64,000 nt of DNA from Campylorhamphus procurvoides (taxonomy: Eukaryota; Chordata; Aves; Passeriformes; Dendrocolaptidae). A program made the translations under genes and the position numbers. Each line of letters starts with the position of its first letter. Positions within the stretch are counted from its first letter, which is position 1. The DNA lies in assembly GCA_013396655.1 (NCBI GenBank), contig WBMV01007373.1, forward strand, positions 148,583 through 212,582, read 5' to 3'. Below are positions 49,601 to 61,138 of this stretch, piece by piece. Below the pieces are notes generated by a model. The model saw nothing but the letters and a program-made list of their open reading frames with translations. It did not search any database and was not told the origin of the DNA.

Positions 49601-52600
49601 CTTGGTTCTAACTGAAGTTATGGGAACAGAGAAAAGAATTCAAACAATGTTTAATCCAGGCAAAGAGAAACACTCCGACAACGACACTGAAATAAATGCT
49701 TGTTTAAAAAGAAACCATGAAACCACTGGGCAAGCATCACAATTTGAACATTTTTTTGTTGTGTAACTCCAAATGAAATTTCCACCAACACTGAAGCTGC
49801 TGGGAACACAGGAGGGTTTCATAAGCACTTGGAGAACCTGCTGTCCCACGCAAGAAGCACATGACAAGAGCCAGCAATATGTTTGAGTTCCCTAAATACT
49901 GATTGCACTCCAGCTTATTCCATCTATTCAGTTTCTATTTCTCTTAAAAAGGCAGATTTTGTTCCTCGTGACAACCAAACACTCTGCTCTTTGGGAAGAG
50001 TGCTTTGTTTGTGCAGCTCAGTGGAAAACACACTTTCCAGAAGTTGCGAGCAGAGTACCCAGTGTTTCAGAGATAAGGCTTTTCCCCAAAGACTGCAAGG
50101 CTCAAGCAGATAAGGGCAAACAATAGCATTTGGATACACAGCTAATGTTCTGTGTGTCCAAGAGCATCTCAGGAATTCCCCAAAGTCTGTTCTGGTCACA
50201 GCTTTATGAGGCAAAGGTGAGTGCTCACTAACCTCGTGCTTTCAGTCAGTGATTTGAGTGGCATGAGCTGATTGTCCATTCCAACTTTGCCCTGTCCCTG
50301 GTTGTTATTGCTCCAAATATATTACTGAGCCATCAAGTTGGGCTCATTGCTGGCCTGTAAGTCAGAGCCTCTCCAGAGGGTTTTAACACTTACGCCACGT
50401 ATTTTCAATTCATTAAATTCTTACCATCTCACTAGCAATTTATTTGGTTTAGCCACATCTAGAAATGTCCTTGGTAACTTCATCTAAGAGCTGAGAGAGC
50501 AGTTTCAAACAAAACCAGGTTGCTTGCCTTGCAATCTACAGCTGCACCACAACAGGGCCCCCAGGGAAGCATTTCCCTTTAGGCCAATTAGAAATTTCTC
50601 CACTTTGAGTGGAAAAACTCAGACACAATTTAAAATGAAAAACTGCTCTGATTATGCCTTAGAATAAAGATGGCATCTAGCTCTCCTCAGCAAGTAGAAT
50701 AAACATTTTTGAAGTTAAAAAGCATTATCCCAAGCTCTTCTTCCTTGTGAGACTACTTAAGTGATATGAGTATCCTCAAATATACTCCTGTGACCATACA
50801 CAAGCAAGAAGAACAGAAAACAAACAGCTCTGATTCACAAAGCAGCAGTATGAAAGCCATTCTGCTTTAAAAAAAACCCCCATATTTAACAGTAAAGACA
50901 TAAAATGATGCTGTATTTTGAATTTTCTTTTCAAAGCAACACTGTATTCTTGTTTTTCCAAGTCATTACAATTTTATTTTTCAGAACAGGGCAGCTTCTC
51001 TTGGGAGCCAAACCTGTTTTGTGCTGTGGTACAGGATCAGAATGGCATTGCTCTCTGCAGTCCATGACAGAGGGTCAGGTGTGTGTCTGCATCTGTTGCA
51101 TGCAAATTTTAGTTCAGCAATTATTGTCTATGGAAAAACATGGTCATACTTCCTATCTTTATCCCAAACCTGACATAGAGACCCTTCAGTACCTCCTCAG
51201 AACAAGTTCTTATTAAATGTACCTTCCTCTGATTAGAACACCCACAAGAGAGAGAGATCAAAATTCTGCTCTCCACAGGTACAAAGGCAGGATCCTGGCA
51301 GAACCAGAAGGAGAAGCCTGTATTTTACCTCTGTGATCAATAGAAGGTTTGAAGGCTTGGAGGATCTTGGGCACTGCTATCCCCATGTCAAGCTCAGTCA
51401 GAGTCAGCTCATTCATGAAGTAGGGCAGCTGGAAGGACAGAACAGAAAATGTCAAATATGTGTTATGGAACTAAACATCCATTTCCTGAGAGAAGAAAGG
51501 GCACTGAACTTAAGGAATGGACTGAGCTGAAGTGGCACCAGTGAAAGAACACACATATAACTACACAAATTTCTTCCAATTCTAGAATTTCACAGTTATC
51601 AGTCTCAAAATATTCTAGGGAGAGATTCAGCATCTGAACTTGGAATGTTTTCAGAACTCTGCTGAAGTTCAGATGCTGACATTAAACCTCCAGCATGCTT
51701 CTTAGTCCAAGCATGTAAAAAGCTCAAGAATGAAGTGTAAATCCCATTTGACTGTGAATAAAAATCAAGGACTTCCTTGAATTTCAAATTCAGACACACA
51801 TTTTGCAGTTCTATCGAAGTCTCAGCTACTTTTACCTTTGACAAACTCTTTCACAGCACATTGACTTGTAAATCTGTATCATGGTTTTAGTATAACAGAG
51901 GCACAGAATCATGATGGTTTGAGTATCTATTTACTTAAATTGCTAATTAATAGAAAATCTATCTCCTGTGAACAGCCAGTGCTTTAACCCTTTAAAACAG
52001 ATCCATTCCCAGGGAGGTGTTTGGGTCCCCTGCTGTCAGAACTGTGGGAGCAGGGCACAATCAGGTCACTGCTCAGTTCCCAAAGCACGACCAACATTAT
52101 CTCACAGCACAAAAACATCTCCCTGTGCCCTCAGTAACAGCAGCCTCCTCCCCAAGCACCAGGAGCTGAAGAGCCTGTGATGAGGAGCTGCTGCTCAGAA
52201 GGGTTACAGAATACAAGGGGAGACACAGGAGTCACTCAGAAGCTCCAGATCCTTCTCCCCCTGAGCTCACACAGAACTGCATCTTGGCACCCCTCACACA
52301 GGACTATTCCTGACCTCTATTCCAGTCCATGTCTGAGGCAAACAGGAACACACTGCAATTGTGGCTCCTTCTCTCCTCCACCTGAAAAGCAATCTACTAT
52401 TTCCCAAAGCAGGTTTCATCATTTGTAAGCAGTTCTATTTATCCCTAAAGGAAATAACAATAATACTTCTAATTTTTACATAAAAGCTTGACAGACACAA
52501 ATAGTTAATCCAGCTGTAGTTCATTTCAAACCAAAGCAGCAAAGTTTAACATGTTGAGATCCACGAGAAACCAAACTGGAATTCTGTATCACATTTATTC

Positions 52601-55600
52601 ACTTGTCTTTTACAAGTGTGAAATAGGTCTTTCTTGTACTGTTTTAAAACTCAAAGACCATCTGTTTCGTTTCCTTCACAAAGAGTGTGTAGTGTAAGTC
52701 TCCAGATCAGGTACCTTTATTTTGCTTAGTTTCATTTGGATCTTCTTTGACACCAGATCAGACCAATACTTCTCTCCTAAAAAATCCCAGAATATTCTTC
52801 CAAGCAAGGCATTCACCCAGGCCTCCTGTTCTTCTTCTTCTTCAGCTTCCACTTGGGCATCTGGCAACTGAAAACACAGAGCAGGTTGTTCAGCTCTATA
52901 AATTCTACAAACCAAGGACAGAAAAGGCCTGTTTTACACTGGAAGTTCAGTGTTAGAGCCCGGGTCAGCTCAGAACACCAAATGCTGAGCACAGAGAGCA
53001 GCTTTACAAACACATCAGCTGGGCTGCCACGAGCCTGTCATCATCCTGACATGGAACAGAGGGAATGAGACCACACAGATATAGATTGACCTCTGGCAAT
53101 AAATGAGAAAGCTGTATGTAATTTAACCCCTGGCAGAAAAAAGCAGATAAAGCCAGAGTGGGCAGACTTATAAATGTGTCTGCAGTAGAGATACTCTCTC
53201 CTCCCAGTCAGATCTCTACTCTTCCTTTGATTTATCTGAAAACTGGAAAGGAAGACCCAGTTTTACAACCTTAAATCCAGATCAGAACCATCACAAATAG
53301 ATGATAAAGAAACACAGTACAGGGAAACACACTCTTCCTTTCAATGTTTGTATACAGGACTCAGGAAACTATTGTTCCCTCTCCTGCATGAAGGGTTTTG
53401 TTTACAATCCAAGAGGATTATGTCTCAGTTTATTTGAGAACCATCTGGAAAAACCTGGAAATATTATACATTCAGATGCTGCATCACTGACTACACCCAC
53501 AAAAGCAAAGGCAGCTGAAATAACTCGGGGTGTGTACACACAGCACCACATATCTCACTAAAACCAGGAGGCTTCCATGAAGGAAACACAACACCCCAAA
53601 TCCTCTCAGGTGCCTGCAAGGACAGGAGAATTCACCAGCTCTCAGTGCTGCAGGCAGCAGCAAAGCAGTGCTTTCTAAGACAGCAGGGAGATGGCACAGC
53701 TCTGAACATCATCTCCTGGCAGGGGCTGCTCCTGCTGCCAGCCCTGCTGGGCGAGGAGGTTCTGCTGTGACGCAGCTTTGCTGCCAGCCCTGCTCCTCTA
53801 TTTATAGCAGCACTGCTGCATGTGCCACAGCCAGCAGCCATCCCTCCCTGCTCCAGGGGCTCCTGGGGGCTGCAATAGCTGCTTTCCTGGGGGAACACAA
53901 GCTGTGCTTATTTGTATCCCACACCACAGCCTCTTACTCCCCTCTAGATGTTGTATGAAAGCCTGGAAACAAAGATGCACGACAGGAATTACACCTCTTA
54001 AATGAATGGTGATTGGACTTAGCATTAAGAACCCATTTATTAGGAGTGTGGCACTGAATATTAAGGTTCTGCTCACTGAGAAGGATCCAACTGCAGGCCA
54101 GGAGGCCAAGGGATTAGCAGGAGCTGCAGACACTGTGACTGGTGTGTGCTTTGGAGGACAAGCATTACCTTTTTCACAGCAGTAGGGCTGCTGTCTGCAC
54201 TGAGCACTGGACTGCTTGAAGGGCTTTTCTTTTCTTGAGGAACACACTTGGCCATATAAATGTTGTAGTCCAGGAGCATTTTCTGCCTCAGGTTGCCAGG
54301 CAGGTCCCTGTGCTTGGGCTGGGAGGTGATCTCCTCTGCATTGCCCTTGCTGCTGCTCCTGCTGTGTGTGAGAGCTCCAGGCTGAGTGTCGGCCCTGCCG
54401 AGCGCTGGCAGGATCCCTGCATGGAGAGGAGTAATGCCCACTTAGCAGGGAATAAATCTGACAGCCATGCAGCAGTGTATGATCAAACACCAAAGGAACA
54501 ATATGATTTAGCAGATACAATTAATTCTGAAGAAAGAAAGACCATTCAGATGGTGCTTTCTCATTGGGAAGGCTGAAAGCAAACCTCACTCCTGTGTGCC
54601 CAGGTGGTCCTGAACCCAAATTAGCCAATATTTGGTATGATTCAGCACTCAGCAGGATGGGGAGTCAGCTGATCAATAGAATATTTAAATATGGACACTC
54701 ACATATGTACAACACATGGCAGAATTCCCAACAGCCCTGCTGGGAATTGCCTAAAATAAAAGTCAGGTGATTAAAACGTACCTATGACTAAACTTTTTTT
54801 CCTAATCTAATTATAGATTAAGCTGTTACAATTAAAAGTCCTGTCAAAAGCATGTAACTATTAGAATTTTAATTAGCCATTAATTTTGCATTTGCATTTC
54901 AAGAAGTCATGTGCCAGAATTAGTGATGTTAACTGATTTTTAAAAAGCTTCTCAGAGAATAAAGACAGAAAAGCATGAGTCATTCAGGTTTAAAATCATA
55001 TCAGAGGATGGTTTTAAACTAATATTTCAAACATTTGATCAATACTACAGAGTAGCATTTTTGCTGCTTCAGATATATATTAGATGGATATATTAGTGCA
55101 GGACTTTTTGTTTAAACAGAAAAACATGTTTTCCTGTGACACTAACTCATGAGAAAGCTCTTTATCATTTACAGGAGACTGGAGCGGAAGGAAGGATGGA
55201 GGAGGAAAAATGGGTAATAAGAGGGCTGAGTCTGATACTGCAAATGTTGATGAGAAAAAGGTAGTTTGAACAATTCATCCTTACAAATACTACAGCAGTT
55301 ATTACAGTCACTGAAAAATAGTGCATTCATATAAAATAGTTAAAAATAGTCCTAATAGTGGCTGTCTACTTGGCTGTATGCCCTGCAAGAGAGGAAAAGG
55401 CAGGGTGGGAGGGTGGGAATGAGATAAGGAGCAGGAGTGTCTTGGGGATTACTTGCCTGTAAAGATCACTGTGGCTCCTCCAAAACCTAACTTTGGGTTG
55501 TTAATTTAACAGACACTTGTACCAGAACACAAACTGTGAGTACCTGACTTGCTCCCACACAGACTCAATGGCTTCTTTGCTTCAGACTTGAGCCTGGAGG

Positions 55601-58600
55601 CGAGGAGGAACCTCCTGAACCACTCCTCCTTCTCCCTGCCCGTCCTCCCAAAGAGGTAAAGCACTTGATCCTTTTGGCTGCTGCACTTGGCCCCATCCTG
55701 AGGCTTCTTGGATTCCTCACTGTTGGAGTCCACTTTTTCAGCAGATGACTTTTCCTCTGCGTTCTCTTTCTCAGTCTGGGCTGCCTTTGCCATGAAATCA
55801 TCCTGTTTAGCAAGTTCAATGCAAATTGGGTACTTCTTATTCCAAATTCTTTTCCGTGCCAGGCTCTTAGGGACCAGGGAAATCTGAAGGATAAGGGAAA
55901 GAGTTAAATGAACTTATTTTTATGTTTCTATACTCACAGAGGAATGCCAGAGACACAGATCCCACCTTGGATCTGTTGGGTTTAACTGACCCAGCATTGC
56001 TGGTGGATGTCCAACCCAAGGCTATCAGCAGGTCTTTGGTGAGCCACGGCCTTGGAATTAAAACAAAGGCCATTTGAGCAGCTTATACAATCTTGTGGAT
56101 TAGAAACTCTGTTTTCATTTAGAATATCTTGTTCTCATAGATACAAAGGAAAAACAGAAAAACCAAGAACCCTGCAACCATGAGGTAGGTAATGAGAGTT
56201 TTAAACTCAACTTTTCAGGTCCATTGCATAAAATTGAGTGTTTGAAGTTGGTGAGACACACATCAGGTATGTAACACTGAAGGCATTAAAGTGATTTGCA
56301 GATAATTATATTCTAAATTCAGTATCTTTATACAGAATTAAGACAATCCAAGTGATAATAGTGGTAAGAGTTAAAAACACCTTATCTATGTGCTGAAATT
56401 ACCAGTGTGCTCCAAAAACTGTGGGTCAATACCTTGAGGAACAGGCATTATTTTTTGATTACAGTCAGGGCACTTGGCACTTCTGTAACCAACTGGGGCA
56501 GGGTTGGGGGGAGGACTGGAACTTTTTCTAAGATACCACAGGGAACTACTGCCAGTGCAGTGCTCTCACAGCACGTGATGGCTTTGCTTGTCTTCACGAT
56601 GGGAACACATCTGCAATAGGCAGGAATCTACACTTTTCTTTATCCTTTTCAGCGTCCCCCTTTAATGGAAGGCAGAGCTGACAGCAAGCTGCTTTCCCAG
56701 GCGGATTCAGGGAAGTGAAGGGATGTTTTCCTCACTGCCACCACAGTGCCTCTGTCCCCCTCCCTCCCACATTGTACTGCCCAGGCCCTCGACTGATGCA
56801 GAGCATTAAAAAAATCCATCCAGTTAATAATGAGCTATTGATGCATTACTTAATACAATGCCAATGGAATCAGCTTCACGTGGCAACTCTTCACAGATTC
56901 CTGGGAGGCAAACAATGTGGAGGAAAACTCCCAGCATTATTGTTGATGTCCCAACTGCAAAAACCCTCATCTCCTTTCCTGGACAAGGGTACCTACAGCA
57001 AGTCTTGTCTTTCCAGCCACCTCTTCGTCTCCTCTTTCACATTCCCATACAATATACATTCCCCCTTGGAATGTAAAGCAAATGTTGCCTGAACTGCCTT
57101 GGGATAGAGACAACCACCAGAGAGGATGCATTCTGGTGTAACCCTCAGAACAGTCCCACAGTAACCTCATGTGTGGGGAAGGAGTCTGAGTTGCCATGAG
57201 TTAACTTCTGCTCTGAGCTGACAGAGGAAAATCATGCTTATTGTGTAAATGGGGGCTTTTTGCTAAATCCTGCTCAATCTTCCTCCCCAGCACAACCTTT
57301 TGCAAGTTAGTCATGACAACAGTTTTGTTTTCATAATGACAGAACATAAAAATAGAGGAGTGAAAGAAATTCGAAGTTAAAAAGAAGTTGCAAAGTATTC
57401 TTTGCTAAAACCAGGGACACTCACCTTGCTCTCTGTGAGTTCATAAATTTTCTGGCTGACATATGTGACATCAGGCTTTGGCTCATTGTACAGAGCTCTT
57501 CTAGAGATGTTTTTGTTGGGTTTGGAGAGCCTTAAGGTGCTGCCCTCGAGTCGCACGTACACAGAGTGAGTCAACGTAGCATGGTATGTTTCTGGATCGT
57601 AATTATAAATCTCATTCATCCACCCCTAGACAGGAAAACACTTGTTACCAGGCTGCTAAGCTGTCAGAAAACCAAGTACAGCATGAACATCAAAGTTTTG
57701 GATTCTTACCCAAGCTTTTGCTGAAGTTATTTCTTACTGCATGAACAGTAAATGCTCTAAATGAGGCAGCACCGAACTGACAGAGCATGAGATGAGGAAG
57801 GTGTGGCAGGCACACAAAGTGTGTTGGGTATGTGGCACAGGGTGCTCTCATCTCATCCCCACACAGCAGGGTGGGATGTGCAGGATGCTGGGAAGAGCCA
57901 CAAGGCCTGGCTGCTCCCAGCAGGCACAGACATTGAATCACCAGCAGGCAAGGCAGAGCAAACAGCCTGTCTGCTTACAGACAGCACTGACATTTTAATC
58001 ACCCACAATTAAGGACTCACTGCAAGACCACAATGGAGTTTGCTTTCATGCACCAGCACCGTTTGAGATCGTTTAACGTGTTGTGTAACTGCCCAGCTAC
58101 AACACAGCAGTCATACGTGTGGATTAAATTCAATTAATTCCTGTGCAGCCAAAGAAAGAGCAAACAAACCAGCCAGCCCCGTTGGAACAAGCCTGTAGTG
58201 CTGACTCTGACCATGATGTTACTCCTGTCCCTAACATCTGATTGCAGAAGATGCAGGATGATAAGTGGGGCAGGAGACAAGCCACAATAGTCAAGGGAGA
58301 GAAGCTTCCCTTCTCTCAACCTGCCATACAACATACTTTGGTAATTGCTTCTACCTGCACATCAGAACCTTAAATTCAGCACATTCACCATTCATCAATG
58401 TCACCAGAAAGGAAATGGCAGCTTTACCAACACCTGGCTGAGTACAGTGGGGAGAGCTGAAGGAGCACTCCACTGTTCCTCCAAACAATAAGTTGTAACT
58501 ACCTTACGCAAAACAACCCAGAAATTACTGCCACAGTTCACCTTATTAAAGAAGTTTCCACCCACACACAGAAATGTAAAATTTATTTTAATGCTCATTT

Positions 58601-61102
58601 TCTTCAGTGCCATATAATTCCTCTCAGCACACACTTTCTCAGGTGCCATAGTAACAGTGATATCTATGTTTTGCTTACTCCAACATCCAGCTCCGTTTTC
58701 ACTACAAACCCTGAAAAACTTAGATAAATTAGCATTTCTTTTATGTTCAGGAAAGATTAAGTCATTCATCTCTGCTCAGCTCCAAAGTAGATTATCTCTT
58801 TTATTAACAGAAATGAGGACAAACTCTTTGAAGAGCCTTTATGTTTGTGTTTTTTGCTTGCACTGGGTTCTATACAACCACCATATAGGAAACAGAATGC
58901 ACAAGGAAGAGTTTTCTATAAGCCATCAAGCTCTGCACAGCAGGGGTGATGTATTTTTGAGCACATCCTGTCTCCTTCCTAGAAATTACTAAGCCAAGAC
59001 ATCTTTGAGCAGACAGCAATTAATCTTCAGCCAGGAACTCCAGCTGGACGTGCTGAAGCACAAGGACATCACGTGAGTTGCCCAAAGGCACCACGAGCCA
59101 TTCGCTCCGTGTGGAGCTGGGATATCCATATGGCCCCCAGATCTTTGGAGCAACTCCCACCTGCCCCTGGATCAGAACTCCAAGCTATTTCTAGCTCAGA
59201 CACTCGAGTCTGGAGCCTGCAGATGGGCAAACGTGCAGACGGGAATTTGCTGCCTCACAAGTTCATTGCCTCCTTCTGCAAGGCAGTTTGGTCAAACAGC
59301 ACCAGCTGGAACAGGGAGAAAGGGCTCCTTGGAAAGGGGGTCTTTGCAGGAAGCTCAGCCACGAGCCCTTGTTCTAACTCCAGTAAGCTGGGATGTTATA
59401 CAGTCAGAGGGCTGGAAACCTTGGGGTACATGTGGTCCCCAAGAAGGAAGGTCAGAGTACCCCTGATGTTCCTTTAATACGCTGCTTGTCATGGGACTGG
59501 CTGGAGTTTCCCAACACACCATTCTCTTGCTGTGTGCCACAGTAAGGAGCAGAAATCCCTCCTGCTTTTCTGATCCCTACCATGTGCCCAGGCTTTCCAC
59601 TTCAAACAAGTGGATTAGCTGTGCAATCTGCCAAACTCACAACCCTCACACCCTGTGGTGCAGCCTCCCCTCCTTACAACCACCCAGGAGAAGTGGGAAT
59701 GCTCCTCATGGCACAACCACAACTTTATCACCAACTGGAGAACCTCACCAAGACTTTTAACAATGACTTCTGGCTGTCAAAGGTACTGAGTGTTCAAAAT
59801 CTACAGCACACAGAAGATAGATAAATACATTTACTGCCTAAACCAGCAACCTACACAGTGATTTCTGTGCAAGGAGGAGACTGGCCCAAACCCCAACAGC
59901 TACAGAAGTTCAGATTCAAATATTTGAGTTTTATTTTCAGCCAGCAGTCAGGATGAAAGAGAAACTGCATTACTGCAGACCTCCTTGTATGTAAAATTTC
60001 AGTTTCTGAATTTCTAAGGAAACTTCTGAGGAAGTTTCTTTTTTGCACTCAGCTTTCAAGTTATTTTGTTACTGAGAAACACTGCATGGCTGAGAGTGAA
60101 ATGGTAATAGCAAACAAAGATTCTTCCCTCTATTACTGAATCTGAAATGTGTACATTTTATCTGACAGTGCTAAAGGGGGCAATGACACCACCTGCCTTC
60201 TCACTTCAGTGACCTTCAGTTTAGTAAATTGTTTCTCTTAGCTTAAAAACCATTGAGAAGGCTACCCCAGGAACCCCAAAAGTCATTCCAGAGTTGCTGC
60301 ATTTCAAGAACAACTTCAGCAGAAATACCTCCGCCCCTCTTCTTGCAAAAGCAAATTGGAACAAAAGACTGGCAGCCCACGGAAAGCGTTTTGCAATGCA
60401 CCCAAACAGAGAAGTTATGTTACCACAACGTGCTCACAACAGATAAATTTCCCCAAATTACTGAAATAACAATGGATTTCCTTGTGTAGGAGAGGAGGGA
60501 CTGTATGATGGGTCTCTTTTGTGCTAGCGAAGTTGTTAAAATAAGAAATTCAGTAATTCAGGGAGGACAATGACCACAGTCATGTGCTGCTCTGCAGCTG
60601 CTGGGCATTTACATCAACCCTGGGACCTTCCCTTGCTGCAAAAGGTCCTCAGGAAGGACCCAGAGGGCTGGGGGCACACACCAGCTCTACATTAAACCCA
60701 CTACTTATGGCATTTTCAAATACATAAATAAAAGAATCAGCAAAAGCCACTTCCACAACACAATCCCAAATAATGTGAATTAAAACTGCCCCCGAAGTTT
60801 CTTAGTGATTTTTAAAAGATTAATATGCATCATTGTTAAATTATAAATTCATCACTCAAATTACACTAATTGTATTGGCATCCCTCTCATTACCACTATT
60901 TACAATACTGCAGCAGCATTTTGCTTGATAAATGAGAAAAATATCATGCACTTTTTGAGCTTTATTGACAGGGAATATAAAGACACAAAGAAGGCCTGAA
61001 GTGGGTGAAGCAAACACCACCTTTACTGGAAAACATATTTATCTGATCAAGGCCACTATCCAACATGAAATCCCTTGGATGGCACTCAGGAATAGCTGCT
61101 GA

Positions 61103-61138
<36 letters not shown>

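Larger units (their letters stand above)
51429..57424. other. TEX2 introns between SMP and PH-like exons
   Basis: Introns 51429-52714, 52868-54168, 54417-55543 and 55884-57424, each 1.1-1.5 kb. At 51901-51925 an AGAATCATGATGGTTTGAG stretch faintly resembles a CR1 tail; otherwise nothing. Confidence 0.5.

Noticed and set aside
51901..51925. CR1 tail
   Set aside because: Only a short stretch resembles the antisense CR1 end and no further consensus follows, so it is not called as an element.
53798..54520. 240-codon minus-strand open frame
   Set aside because: Frame-shadow across a TEX2 exon (54169-54416) and its introns; the true exon reads in another frame.
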